Source: an uncultured Anaerolineales bacterium (GTDB taxonomy: Bacteria; Chloroflexota; Anaerolineae; Anaerolineales; Villigracilaceae). Taken from it: a stretch of 20,857 bases of DNA. Positions 6,726-14,061 of the stretch are shown here, piece after piece (the stretch's first letter is position 1; each line of letters opens with the position of its first letter). The DNA is taken from positions 1-20,857 of the forward strand of contig CALFXA010000018.1 in the NCBI GenBank assembly GCA_937928015.1. Direction: 5' to 3'. A program made the position numbers and the translations under genes. A model generated the notes under the pieces. It saw only the letters and a list, made by a program, of their open reading frames with translations, did not search any database and was not told the origin of the DNA.

Positions 6726-6777
6726 ACGGTGGACGGTAGACCGTTTTGCACGGTCCACCGTCCATGGTCCACTGTCC
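6720..6777. terminator. palindrome of 7-bp repeats between convergent genes
   Basis: A 15-bp stem with one mismatch pairs 6720-6734 with 6753-6767; its core GACGGTGGAC / GTCCACCGTC is perfect. The loop contains GTTTTG. Each arm is built of heptads: GACGGTG-GACGGTA-GACCGTT on the left and GTCCACC-GTCCATG-GTCCACT-GTCC on the right. It fills the 55-bp gap between the convergent lysM and oppA genes, where a bidirectional terminator is expected. The heptad structure also suggests a dispersed repeat. Confidence 0.65.
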
Positions 6778-6780
6778 GAA

Positions 6781-8367
6781 TCACTTTCCTTCCAACCACA
6801 TATAGCGTTCAATCGGAATATCGATGGGGGTGAAGATGTAGCCCTTCACGTAGGGCTTGACTAGTTGATAACTCAGGTAATGCACGGTGAACAGCACGGG
6901 GGCGTCGTCCACGATCATCTGCTCGGCCTGCTGATAGAGCGCGATGCGTTGGGTCACGTCACGTTCGGTACGGGCCTGTTCGAGGATGGTGTCCAGCACA
7001 GGGTTGGAGTATCCGCCGTTGTTCTGCTGCGAGCCCGTGTGGAAGAGCACGTCTGCAAAGTTCTCAGGGTCGGGATAATCGGCGCACCAGCCGCCATCGA
7101 AGATCTGGCCGTGGTTGCCCGAATAGATCGACTCGAGATAGTAGTTCGGCTCGATGTTCTCGACCGTGATGGTCACGCCGAGGTTCTGCTCCCACATCTG
7201 GATCAGGGCGGCCACATCCGCGCTGACGTAGCTGCCAAGTCCGCTGTTGGTGTAGACGATGGGCGGCAGGTTCGTGCCGTACTTGGACTGTTTGAGCAGG
7301 TCGCGCGCCGCGGCGGGATCATAGGGCAGGCCCTGGAGCGCGATGTTGAAGCCCGGCAGCCCGGGCGGATACAGGCCGATAGCGGGCAGCGCATGTCCGC
7401 GCATGACCACGTCGATGTATTGCTGACGGTTGAAGGCCATGCTGAAAGCCTTGCGCACGTTGACGTCGTCGAAGGGCGGACGGGTATTGTCGAAAACCAC
7501 GTAACTGGTGCACAGGTTCACGCCCGTGAGCAGTTCGTTGTGCAGCGGCTCGGTCGGGTCGGTGAAACGCTCGATGGAATAGACACTGGTGATGTCCACC
7601 TCGCCCGATTCGTACAAGCGCTGACTGTCGCCCGAATACAGGTTGACGACCACGTACGGGATGGACGGCGCACCGAGGTAGAAGTCGGCATTGGCCTGAT
7701 AGACCATGCGCTGGAAGCTGGTCCACTCGATCAGCTTGTACGGTCCCGTGCCGTTGGGCTGACGGTACCACTCCGAGCCTGATTCGACGTTGGACTTGTC
7801 GAGCACGAAGGCGGTGGGATACGTCAGCTTGAGCAGGAAATAGGGCTTGGGCGCATCGATGGTGACTTCGAGCGTGTGGTCGTCCACGGCACGCAAGCCG
7901 CTGACGTGGTCGGCCTGGCCCGCGGCCATTTCCTTCGCGCCGAGGATGTCGCCAAGATAGGTCTGGGCGGTATCCGAGGCCAGCGCGGGGCTGAGGGCGC
8001 GCTCCCATGAGTAGACGAAGTCACCCGCGGTCACGGGGCGGCCATCGTGGAAGACGGCATTCGGGCGCAGGTGGAAGGTGTAGACCGTACCGTCAGCGCT
8101 CACGTCCCAGGTCTCGGCCAAGTCGGGCGTCAGGTTGAGGCGCGGATCGAAGGAGACCAGTCCGCTAAAGAGGCGCTTGTCGCCCGAGCCATGCGTGGTG
8201 GCGGGATCATATTCGCGCGGGTTGGTCGACTCGCCGCCTTCGAGCACCAGCGCCTGGTTCATTGGGATGTCAACACGGGCGGCGGCGCGCGCCGTACCCG
8301 AACTGACCAGGGTCACAACCAGGGCCAAACTGAACAGGGCCGCAATGATTTTCTTCAAACTAGCCAT
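6781..8367 (-). CDS. OppA/DppA-type extracellular solute-binding protein (SBP_bac_5)
   Basis: This is a 528-residue periplasmic or extracellular substrate-binding protein of the ABC peptide transporter family. The N-terminal signal (MASLKKIIAALFSLALVV then SSGTARAAARVD) looks like a type I signal with an A-x-A cleavage site and no lipobox cysteine. The body has family landmarks: EYDPATTHGSGDKRLFSGLV, LAETWDVSADGTVYTFHLR, DGRPVTAGDFVYSWERAL, NGTGPYKLIEW, NVRKAFSMAFNRQQYIDVV and GWCADYPDPENF. The ATG at 8367 is set by AGGAGG (complement of 8373-8378); an in-frame ATG 11 codons upstream lacks a better site. The start overlaps the end of the upstream peptidase gene by 8 bases, so the two form an operon. 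No permease or ATPase genes are nearby. Ligand is probably oligopeptides, but not provable here. Confidence 0.92.
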   Translation of the reverse strand: MASLKKIIAALFSLALVVTLVSSGTARAAARVDIPMNQALVLEGGESTNPREYDPATTHGSGDKRLFSGLVSFDPRLNLTPDLAETWDVSADGTVYTFHLRPNAVFHDGRPVTAGDFVYSWERALSPALASDTAQTYLGDILGAKEMAAGQADHVSGLRAVDDHTLEVTIDAPKPYFLLKLTYPTAFVLDKSNVESGSEWYRQPNGTGPYKLIEWTSFQRMVYQANADFYLGAPSIPYVVVNLYSGDSQRLYESGEVDITSVYSIERFTDPTEPLHNELLTGVNLCTSYVVFDNTRPPFDDVNVRKAFSMAFNRQQYIDVVMRGHALPAIGLYPPGLPGFNIALQGLPYDPAAARDLLKQSKYGTNLPPIVYTNSGLGSYVSADVAALIQMWEQNLGVTITVENIEPNYYLESIYSGNHGQIFDGGWCADYPDPENFADVLFHTGSQQNNGGYSNPVLDTILEQARTERDVTQRIALYQQAEQMIVDDAPVLFTVHYLSYQLVKPYVKGYIFTPIDIPIERYMWLEGK

Positions 8368-9736
8368 TGTTTCCTCCTTTGCGGCGCTGGGCCAGAACAA
8401 CGCCCAGCACGATCACACCAATCAACAGGCCGAAGATGCAGCAGAAACAGAGCAGGGCAATCGTCAGCGCGATTGGCGGACCCGAGGGCGAGAAGGTCGG
8501 CGCGGACGGATTTCCGCCAGAGGAAGTCGGCACGGCGTACGGTGTGGGGGTCACAGCCAACGGCGCGCCCGAGACAGGCGCGTAGGTGGGAACTACCGTC
8601 GGGGTGGGTTGTGCGGTCGGTTGTGCGGAGACAGGCCGAGGGTCCGCACCGATGGAGGCACGCCAGGCATCTTCCAGGCCGTCCACGTCGAAGCCGTAGA
8701 CTTTCAGCAAGGCCTCGTCCACGGTGGAGCCATCGCGCAGCGCTTCGAGCAGGCTGGTCATCTTGCTCTGACCATAGGTCCCGATCAGGAATTTGACGAT
8801 GCTGTACGATTGGCTGTAGGACAGGTTGGCCTTGTCGGCCACCTCGGAGAATCCCACGCTGAGCGAACGGACCGTGAGCAGGTCGTTGTTTTGGATGGCG
8901 TCATTCAACTGCGCGGCGGAAGTCGGGTCGAGTTCGCCCTCCGAGTAGACAGCCAGGCCTTCGTTGAGCCAGGTGGGCACGTCGCCCAGGCAGGAGAAGG
9001 TAAGGTGACCAACCAGCACGTGTGTCAACTCGTGGACGACGGTGCTCTTGTCCCAGTTGGTGTCGGCACCCGAGGAGGTACCCATGATGACAATGTTGTG
9101 CTCGGGGAAGGCCATGCCGCCCGTCCATGAAGGCTCGTAGAGGATGGCATCGCGCATGTCGTTGTAATCGGCATACACGTATAGGTCGATGGGCGCATCG
9201 GTCTTCAGACCCGATTGCGTGGCGTTGAACTCGAGTCCGCCCACGCCCGAGTTGAGCATCTCCTGCGCGAAGGACTTGTCGAAGCCATACCAGTGCAGGC
9301 GCAGATCGCCCGAGGTGATAGTCTGCCACGGGTGGACCTTATCCAGCCAGGTGACGGTCTTCTTCTCGGAGACGGTTTCCTTGCCCGACTCGTCGGTGAT
9401 GTGCCAGCGCCACCAGATGGTGGCCCCGGGCGGGAGCGACCCGCTCTGGCGCATGTCCCAGGTCCACTCGACGTTCAAGCTGGCAGCGGGCGTGAACTGT
9501 GGGTAGGACTTGGCAACCACCTGTCCACAGGTTTGCTGCTCGGTGCCGTATTCGAGCATGACCGAGGTGATGGTCGAACTGGCCGTCAGGTTGGCCGAGA
9601 AAGTAATGGTGTTGGGAAAATCAAGGGTCGCAGTGTCGTTCCCCACGTCCGCAACGGGAGCGGCCGCCGCGGTTTGCAGCGGCAGGAACATCAGCGCGAA
9701 CAGGGTCAGCAGCAGATAAAATGACCTCAATCGCAT
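8360..9736 (-). CDS. membrane-anchored HExxH metallopeptidase (peptidase MA-like gluzincin)
   Basis: A 458-residue predicted surface zinc protease. A signal peptide (1 to about 26, ending TAAAAP) is followed by a beta-rich domain (about 28-130) resembling an Ig/FN3-type fold. The catalytic domain has the zinc motif VVHELTHVLVGH (233-244, HELTH at 235-239) and WLNEGLAVYSEG, with Glu259 as third zinc ligand, 20 residues after the second His. This is the gluzincin layout of the peptidase MA family. A Thr/Pro/Ser stalk (about 370-420) leads to one C-terminal transmembrane segment (about 421-449) and a basic tail, placing the enzyme outside the cell. The ATG at 9736 has GGAGG 7 bases away. It is the first gene of the operon with the peptide-binding protein, suggesting extracellular protein digestion followed by peptide capture. 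Substrate is unknown. Confidence 0.88.
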   Translation of the reverse strand: MRLRSFYLLLTLFALMFLPLQTAAAAPVADVGNDTATLDFPNTITFSANLTASSTITSVMLEYGTEQQTCGQVVAKSYPQFTPAASLNVEWTWDMRQSGSLPPGATIWWRWHITDESGKETVSEKKTVTWLDKVHPWQTITSGDLRLHWYGFDKSFAQEMLNSGVGGLEFNATQSGLKTDAPIDLYVYADYNDMRDAILYEPSWTGGMAFPEHNIVIMGTSSGADTNWDKSTVVHELTHVLVGHLTFSCLGDVPTWLNEGLAVYSEGELDPTSAAQLNDAIQNNDLLTVRSLSVGFSEVADKANLSYSQSYSIVKFLIGTYGQSKMTSLLEALRDGSTVDEALLKVYGFDVDGLEDAWRASIGADPRPVSAQPTAQPTPTVVPTYAPVSGAPLAVTPTPYAVPTSSGGNPSAPTFSPSGPPIALTIALLCFCCIFGLLIGVIVLGVVLAQRRKGGNNG

Positions 9737-9760
9737 GGTACCTCCTTTTGGGTTCGGGCA

Positions 9761-9769
9761 ACTATATCA
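9761..9769 (-). promoter_or_regulatory. extended -10 promoter of the peptidase-OppA operon
   Basis: On the minus strand, TG-A-TATAGT (9769 down to 9761) forms an extended -10 box. It sits about 25 bases upstream of the ATG at 9736, and a strong GGAGG lies between them. No -35 match is visible, which is normal for extended -10 promoters. Confidence 0.5.
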
Positions 9770-9855
9770 TGAATCCCCGAGCGGCCTGGGCAGGGAGTAC
9801 CAAAAGCCTATTTGCGCGTTTGCATCCTTGTAAACCAGAAAGGAAGTTCCTTTAA

Positions 9856-9884
9856 TTGACGCTTATACCCCTTGCAAGTATAAT
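9856..9884 (+). promoter_or_regulatory. sigma-70-type promoter of the PATAN-GTPase operon
   Basis: TTGACG (9856-9861), a 17-base spacer and a perfect TATAAT (9879-9884) form the best promoter in the window. The untranslated leader would be about 35 bases and contains a small hairpin, CCCCTC-ACC-GAGGGG (9896-9910). GAGG (9917-9920) follows as ribosome-binding site 7 bases before the ATG at 9928. The rest of the 191-bp divergent gap shows nothing else I can name. Confidence 0.8.
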
Positions 9885-9927
9885 CCTCCTATCCACCCCT
9901 CACCGAGGGGCTTATTGAGGCCCATTT

Positions 9928-10734
9928 ATGGCGTTGCGCGGAAACTTACGCGATTTTACGATCACCCAACTGCTCAATCTGATCAACCTTGCAAGTAAGA
10001 CGGGGACCCTCATCGTGGATGGTCCCAACGAGCAGGCCTATGTCTCCTTCCGCGAAGGGAAGTTGGCGTATGCGCGCATTGGCCGCGAGGAAAGTACCCT
10101 GGCGGCTGTGTTGCATCGCGCCAACAAGCTGTCCGCCAACCAGTATCGCGCCATCACCGAGCGCGCTGGCGCGATGACCGACAAGGAACTCGGCTTGCTA
10201 TTGATCAACGCAGGCTACGTCACCCAGGAGGATATCCTCCTCAACCTGCAGGGCTACTTCACCGAGATCATCCGCCGCCTGTTCACCTGGGTGGAGGGCA
10301 TCTTCCGCTTCGAGGCCGACATGCTGGCCCCCGAGGACCGCATCAACGTGCGGCTCGACCTGGAGAACATCATCATCGAAGGCTCGCGCCAGTTGCGCGA
10401 ATGGGAGCAATTGCAGGACGAGATTCCCAGCCTGGAGATGGCACTCAAGTTTACCGACCGTCCGCTGACCAACGTCAACCTGAACGTGGAAGAGTGGCGC
10501 GTCGTCAAATTCATCAACCCAAAGAATACGATGAAGCAGATCGCTGCGGCATGTAAGATGAACGACCTGGAGATCCGCCGCATCGTATACGGCCTGTTGC
10601 AGGCCGGGCTGGTGGAGATCGTGCGGCCCGAAGGCGTGGTCGTCCCGCCCAGCCCCAAGACCTACCCAACCCAAGACAAGAACGAACAGAAATCGCTGAT
10701 CAACAAGTTGATCGGTCGCATCCGCTCGATGTAA
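9928..10734 (+). CDS. PATAN (DUF4388) domain protein with C-terminal helical/winged-helix region
   Basis: A 268-residue cytosolic protein. Residues 1 to about 110 match the DUF4388/PATAN pattern: MALRGNLRDFTITQLLNLIN, the TGTLIV strand, YVSFREGKLAYA and then a helical part with LGLLLINAGYVTQEDI. PATAN domains occur in bacterial signalling proteins, often with response regulators or with small GTPases of the MglA/Cvn type. A DUF4388-like second part (LFTWVEGIFRFE) follows, then a C-terminal region (about 190-245; VVKFINPKNTMKQIAAACKM, LEIRRIVYGLLQAGLVEIV) that reads like a winged helix. The tail is Lys/Arg-rich. It is the first gene of an operon and is followed after 24 bases by a small GTPase. 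I infer an adaptor or regulator role for that GTPase; DNA binding is possible but not shown. Confidence 0.85.
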   Translation: MALRGNLRDFTITQLLNLINLASKTGTLIVDGPNEQAYVSFREGKLAYARIGREESTLAAVLHRANKLSANQYRAITERAGAMTDKELGLLLINAGYVTQEDILLNLQGYFTEIIRRLFTWVEGIFRFEADMLAPEDRINVRLDLENIIIEGSRQLREWEQLQDEIPSLEMALKFTDRPLTNVNLNVEEWRVVKFINPKNTMKQIAAACKMNDLEIRRIVYGLLQAGLVEIVRPEGVVVPPSPKTYPTQDKNEQKSLINKLIGRIRSM

Positions 10735-10758
10735 TCCCGGATAGAAGGAATCATATTT

Positions 10759-11298
10759 ATGCAAACGGTCAAAATGGTGGTAACAGGTCCCTTCAGCGCT
10801 GGCAAGACGGAGTTCATCCAGTCGGTCAGCGAGATCGACGTCGTCTCCACCGAGCGGAAGATCTCTTCCAGGGAAGAGCGCACGGTCAAGGACAACACGA
10901 CGGTGGCCATGGACTTCGGCCGCATTACCGTGGACGAGGACCTGGTCCTTTACCTCTTCGGCACGCCCGGTCAGAAACGCTTCGACTTCATGTGGGAGAT
11001 CCTCTCTGAGGGAATGCTCGGCTTCATCGTCATGGTCGACAGCACCCGCCCGGAGACTTTCCGCGAAGCGCGCTCCATCCTGGAGACCTTCCGCGCCTAC
11101 GCCCCCACCCCCTACGTGGTTGCCGCCAACAAGCAGGACCGTGAAGATGCCTGGGACATCGACGACATGCGTCACGCCCTGCGCCTCGACCCCAAGACCA
11201 AACTCCTGCCCTGCGTCGCCACCGACCGCAACACGGTCAAGGCCACTCTTCTCGAATTGCTCTACAGCATCCTCGAGGAAATGGAAAACGGCAAATAA
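10759..11298 (+). CDS. small Ras-like GTPase of the Cvn/MglA-like bacterial group
   Basis: A 179-residue single-domain GTPase. The G1/P-loop is TGPFSAGKTEF (9-19). A Thr-rich switch I region (DNTTVAMDFGRI) follows. G3 is LFGTPGQKRF (66-75), with the usual Asp of D-x-x-G replaced by Phe but with Gln72 at the Ras Gln61 position. G4 is ANKQD (123-127) and G5 is probably PCVATD. The DFG and FGTPGQ-FMW pattern resembles the CvnD proteins of actinobacterial conservons more than MglA itself (from memory). Such GTPases work as signalling switches with roadblock or PATAN partners. It starts at an ATG with AGAAGGA 9 bases upstream, 24 bases after the PATAN gene. No roadblock/GAP gene is seen next to it. 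The molecular target is unknown. Confidence 0.9.
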   Translation: MQTVKMVVTGPFSAGKTEFIQSVSEIDVVSTERKISSREERTVKDNTTVAMDFGRITVDEDLVLYLFGTPGQKRFDFMWEILSEGMLGFIVMVDSTRPETFREARSILETFRAYAPTPYVVAANKQDREDAWDIDDMRHALRLDPKTKLLPCVATDRNTVKATLLELLYSILEEMENGK

Positions 11299-11319
11299 AG
11301 ATTCAGGTTTCGTAGCAGC

Positions 11320-12114
11320 GTGTCTTCCATCACCACCAACCAGGGAATTGTTCATTACGAGGTCTACGGCCGCGGACGGCCGGTGATTCTGCTGCACGGC
11401 TGGCTGGGATCGTGGGGGCTGTGGCAGGAAACCATGGCCTTCCTCGGCGCGTTTTATCGCACCTATGCGCTGGATTTTTGGGGTTTCGGCGAATCAGGCA
11501 AGAAGCGTGACAGCTATGCCGTGGATGACTTCGTCGACCTGGTCAATCAGTTCATGGAACAACTCGGTATTGCTCGTGCGCCTCTGGTGGGACACAGCAT
11601 GGGCGGCACGGTCAGCCTCTCGGTTGCCATTCGCTACCCCGAGCGGGTCAGCAAGGTGGTGGTGGTCGGCTCCCCCATCGTCGGCTCGTCGCTGGCCCCG
11701 CTGTTGAAACTGGCAGGCTACCGCCCGGTGGCGTTCTTCCTTTTCAACCTGATGGGGCCCTTCCGCGCGTGGATGAAGTACTATTATTCCCGCCAGATTT
11801 GCAGCGACCCGCGCTTCCCAGACATGATGGACCGCGACCTGTCCAAGACCACGCTCGAATCCTTCCTGCGCTCCATCGCCTCCTTGCGCCGCACCGATTT
11901 GCGGCCGTCACTCAACCAGGTTCACATTCCCGCGATGGGCATGTTTGGCGACCGCGACAGGGTTGTTCACCCCATGCAGTGGCAGCCCATGCTGACGGGA
12001 ATTCCGCAGACCCAGATCGTCCGGTTTCCCAAAGCGGGCCATTTCTCCATGCTTGAAGAGCCGACCGAATTCAGCCAAAAACTAAAGGCTTTTCTGGATG
12101 AGCCAGCCCCATGA
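11320..12114 (+). CDS. alpha/beta-hydrolase
   Basis: A 264-residue alpha/beta-hydrolase fold enzyme with a GTG start. The start follows the GTPase stop by 21 bases and has only a weak CAGG-type ribosome-binding site. Landmarks are the oxyanion strand VILLHGWLGSWGLW (22-35), the LDFWGFGESG loop (51-60), the nucleophile elbow GHSMGG with Ser93, GDRDRV containing the likely catalytic Asp, and AGHFSMLEEP with the catalytic His. The lid region (about 125-165) is rich in aromatic residues (FFLFNLMGPFRAWMKYYYSR), suiting a hydrophobic substrate such as an acyl ester or thioester. It overlaps the next gene by ATGA. Family members include esterases, thioesterases and C-C hydrolases, and the sequence does not tell which. 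The downstream acyl-ACP-reductase-like gene makes an acyl substrate attractive, but this is inference. Confidence 0.88.
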   Translation: MSSITTNQGIVHYEVYGRGRPVILLHGWLGSWGLWQETMAFLGAFYRTYALDFWGFGESGKKRDSYAVDDFVDLVNQFMEQLGIARAPLVGHSMGGTVSLSVAIRYPERVSKVVVVGSPIVGSSLAPLLKLAGYRPVAFFLFNLMGPFRAWMKYYYSRQICSDPRFPDMMDRDLSKTTLESFLRSIASLRRTDLRPSLNQVHIPAMGMFGDRDRVVHPMQWQPMLTGIPQTQIVRFPKAGHFSMLEEPTEFSQKLKAFLDEPAP

Positions 12115-12731
12115 GTGGAGACTACTTTTATCCGCAGAAGATGGGGCGGATCATTCTATTGGGCATGGAAGAGATCATCGGTCGCACGGGTTTGCACGCC
12201 GTTTTGAACCTTTCCTCTCATAGCGACTACATCGGAAATTACCCCCCGGCTTCCGCAGAACGGACCTTCCCGTTCCAGACCATCAGTGACTTGCATGTGG
12301 CATTGGAACAGGCCTACGGTCCGCGGGGTGGACGGGGGTTGGCCCTGCGCATCGGGCGGGCCACCTTCACCTACGGCCTGCGTGAGTACGGGAGCATGAT
12401 CGGGCTGACCGAGATGGCCTTCCGTCTGCTACCACTTCCGTCAAAACTCCATACAGGCGCAAAGGCCTTTGCGGACCTCTTCAACCACCACACCGACCAG
12501 GTGGTGCGCCTCGAAGAAACGGATCGTCATCTCCTCTGGCACATCGAGCGTTGTCCGCTGTGCTGGGGACGCCACACCGAGGAACCTGTCTGCCACATGG
12601 CGGTGGGGCTTCTACAGGAATCGCTCTACTGGATGAGCGGCGGCAAAATCTTCAACGTGGAAGAAATCCAGTGCATCGCGCGCGGAGACCCCGCCTGCAC
12701 GATCCAGATTGAAAAAACACCTATTCCATAA
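12111..12731 (+). CDS. V4R (4-vinyl reductase / hydrocarbon-binding) domain protein
   Basis: A 206-residue cytosolic protein. The C-terminal half shows the V4R pattern: CPLCWGRHTEEPVC (148-161), then GLLQESLYWMSGGKIFNVEE and a closing C-x3-GDPAC-x-I-x-I (188-200). Cysteines 148, 151, 161, 188 and 196 could bind a metal. The N-terminal half (GMEEIIGRTGLHAVLNLSS, LALRIGRATFTYGLREYG) fits the NO-signalling/V4R superfamily helical part. V4R domains bind small hydrophobic or aromatic molecules and are found in BchJ and in XylR/DmpR-type regulators. There is no DNA-binding domain here, so it is a stand-alone ligand binder or chaperone. It is coupled by ATGA overlap to the hydrolase. I infer it may hold a lipid-derived ligand for the neighbouring enzymes. 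A bacteriochlorophyll role is unlikely, as no such genes are near. Confidence 0.8.
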   Translation: MSGDYFYPQKMGRIILLGMEEIIGRTGLHAVLNLSSHSDYIGNYPPASAERTFPFQTISDLHVALEQAYGPRGGRGLALRIGRATFTYGLREYGSMIGLTEMAFRLLPLPSKLHTGAKAFADLFNHHTDQVVRLEETDRHLLWHIERCPLCWGRHTEEPVCHMAVGLLQESLYWMSGGKIFNVEEIQCIARGDPACTIQIEKTPIP

Positions 12732-12748
12732 ATTTCACGAGGTTGCAG

Positions 12749-12775
12749 GCGGGGAAACCCGCTCTTGTTTATAAT
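12749..12775 (+). promoter_or_regulatory. GNRA hairpin and -10 box in front of the beta-helix gene (leaderless candidate)
   Basis: A small hairpin GCGGG-GAAA-CCCGC (12749-12762) is followed by TCTTGTTT and a perfect TATAAT (12770-12775). The ATG at 12782 is exactly 6 bases after the box, and there is no Shine-Dalgarno, so the transcript may be leaderless. The hairpin plus T-rich stretch may be a weak terminator for the upstream genes. No good -35 is visible. Confidence 0.5.
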
Positions 12776-12781
12776 AAGCCT

Positions 12782-14059
12782 ATGCATAAGGTAATCCTGA
12801 ACGCCCCAAAGATCATCGCGCCCTTCTGCGAGCCTGCCCGCGAGATGCGCGTGCAAAACACCCCGCTATGGCTGCACCAACGCAACTTGCTGGCTCCGTA
12901 CGTGACCAGCGAGCAGGAACTGCGCCCAGGCGAACGCCTGCAGCCCACCCGTCAGCCTACCCTGGCCTATCGCGACAATCTCTTCTTCGACGAAGGCTAC
13001 ATCAGCGCCTTCATTGCCGAGGCAAAAAAGCGCAAACACGCCTCCCGAGCCGCCTTCTCGGTGAACGATCCCGCCTTCCGTGAACATGCCCTGCCGCTTT
13101 CGAGCTCCTACACCCCGGCAGGGAGCGTGTACCTGGCTGACCTGTGGTACTACCCCAACGGCCCCGTAGCCGACGTGGAGCCGCTGGTCATCGACATGCA
13201 GGCGCGCGAGATCGGTTATTACCACATCCCCACTTATATGGCTGACAAGAGCGGCGACCTGGTCTTTCAGGTGCCTCTGCGCTCCCTGTTGGCGATTGAT
13301 TCGTGGGTACACATCTATATTGCAGATGTGGTCTTTGGCCTGTTCGCGCGCGGGGCCCGCTACGAGAAGAAGGCCAACGACGAGTTATCCTTCAAACTCA
13401 TGATTATCGGCAAGGCCATTTATGAAGGACGCCAGGTTCTGGAGTGCTCTCAAGTAGTGCAGATTGGCAAGAACTGCGTGATCGACCCAAGCGTTGTCAT
13501 TAAGGGCCCCACATTCATCGGTGATAATGTCCACATTGACGCGGGTGCGGTGATCGATAACAGCATCATCGGCAACAATGTGAACGTTGGCCAGGGATGT
13601 CAGATCATGCTCTCGGTGGTAGGCGACGGCACCTTCCTGCCCTTCCGCGCCGCGCTGTTCATGACCACCGTAATGGAAAACTCCATGATCGCGCAGAATA
13701 CCTGCCTGCAAATGTGCGTGGTGGGACGCAACACCTTCATCGGCGCAGGCTCCACCTTCACCGACTACAACCTGATCCCCGCCCCCATCCGCGCCATTGG
13801 CGGTGACGGCAAACTGGGCATCTCCAATCGCCCGGTGATGGGCGGCTGCGTGGGCCACAACTGCCGCATCGGTGCGGGCATGTTGGTCTATCCCGCCCGT
13901 ACCATCGAATCGGACGTAGTGCTGGCCGCCTCGAAAGAGCGTCGTATCATCGACCGCGACATCCGCTTCGAGGATAGTGACCACCACCGCATGAAAGCCG
14001 CGCACATGCACCAGACTCCCTATCATCCCCAAACCAAGGCGGACACGGAGTCGTGGTAG
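12782..14059 (+). CDS. left-handed beta-helix (hexapeptide-repeat) protein, GlmU-like C-terminus
   Basis: A 425-residue protein. Residues about 224-385 form a left-handed beta-helix of hexapeptide repeats: CVIDPSVVIKGPTFIGDNVHIDAGAVI, IIGNNVNVGQGCQI, VVGRNTFIGAGSTFTD and CVGHNCRIGAGMLVYPARTI all follow the (I/V/L)-G-x4 rhythm. This fold is used by acyltransferases and by the acetyltransferase half of GlmU; proteins with it usually form trimers. The N-terminal 220 residues are not recognisable to me. They contain YRDNLFFDEGYISAFIAEA and a hydrophobic patch (VHIYIADVVFGLFARGA, 176-192), and no clear nucleotidyltransferase signature. The helix is interrupted by a loop (about 328-352, LIPAPIRAIGGDGKLGISNR). 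The ATG at 12782 is preferred because of the upstream -10 box. Only 2 bases separate it from the acyl-ACP-reductase-like gene, so the products probably act together. Confidence 0.75.
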   Translation: MHKVILNAPKIIAPFCEPAREMRVQNTPLWLHQRNLLAPYVTSEQELRPGERLQPTRQPTLAYRDNLFFDEGYISAFIAEAKKRKHASRAAFSVNDPAFREHALPLSSSYTPAGSVYLADLWYYPNGPVADVEPLVIDMQAREIGYYHIPTYMADKSGDLVFQVPLRSLLAIDSWVHIYIADVVFGLFARGARYEKKANDELSFKLMIIGKAIYEGRQVLECSQVVQIGKNCVIDPSVVIKGPTFIGDNVHIDAGAVIDNSIIGNNVNVGQGCQIMLSVVGDGTFLPFRAALFMTTVMENSMIAQNTCLQMCVVGRNTFIGAGSTFTDYNLIPAPIRAIGGDGKLGISNRPVMGGCVGHNCRIGAGMLVYPARTIESDVVLAASKERRIIDRDIRFEDSDHHRMKAAHMHQTPYHPQTKADTESW

Positions 14060-14061
14060 GC

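Noticed and set aside
6720..6777. CRISPR-like or direct-repeat array
   Set aside because: The repeats are 7 bp, without spacers, and arranged as a palindrome; no cas gene is present.
12111..12731. V4R protein as a bacteriochlorophyll 4-vinyl reductase (BchJ), hinting at a phototroph
   Set aside because: No other pigment gene is near and V4R domains occur widely in non-phototrophs; only the domain name suggests pigment synthesis.
12782..14059. Beta-helix protein as full GlmU
   Set aside because: The C-terminal hexapeptide helix fits, but the N-terminal half shows no G-x-G-T-R-M nucleotidyltransferase signature, so a bifunctional GlmU call is not supported.
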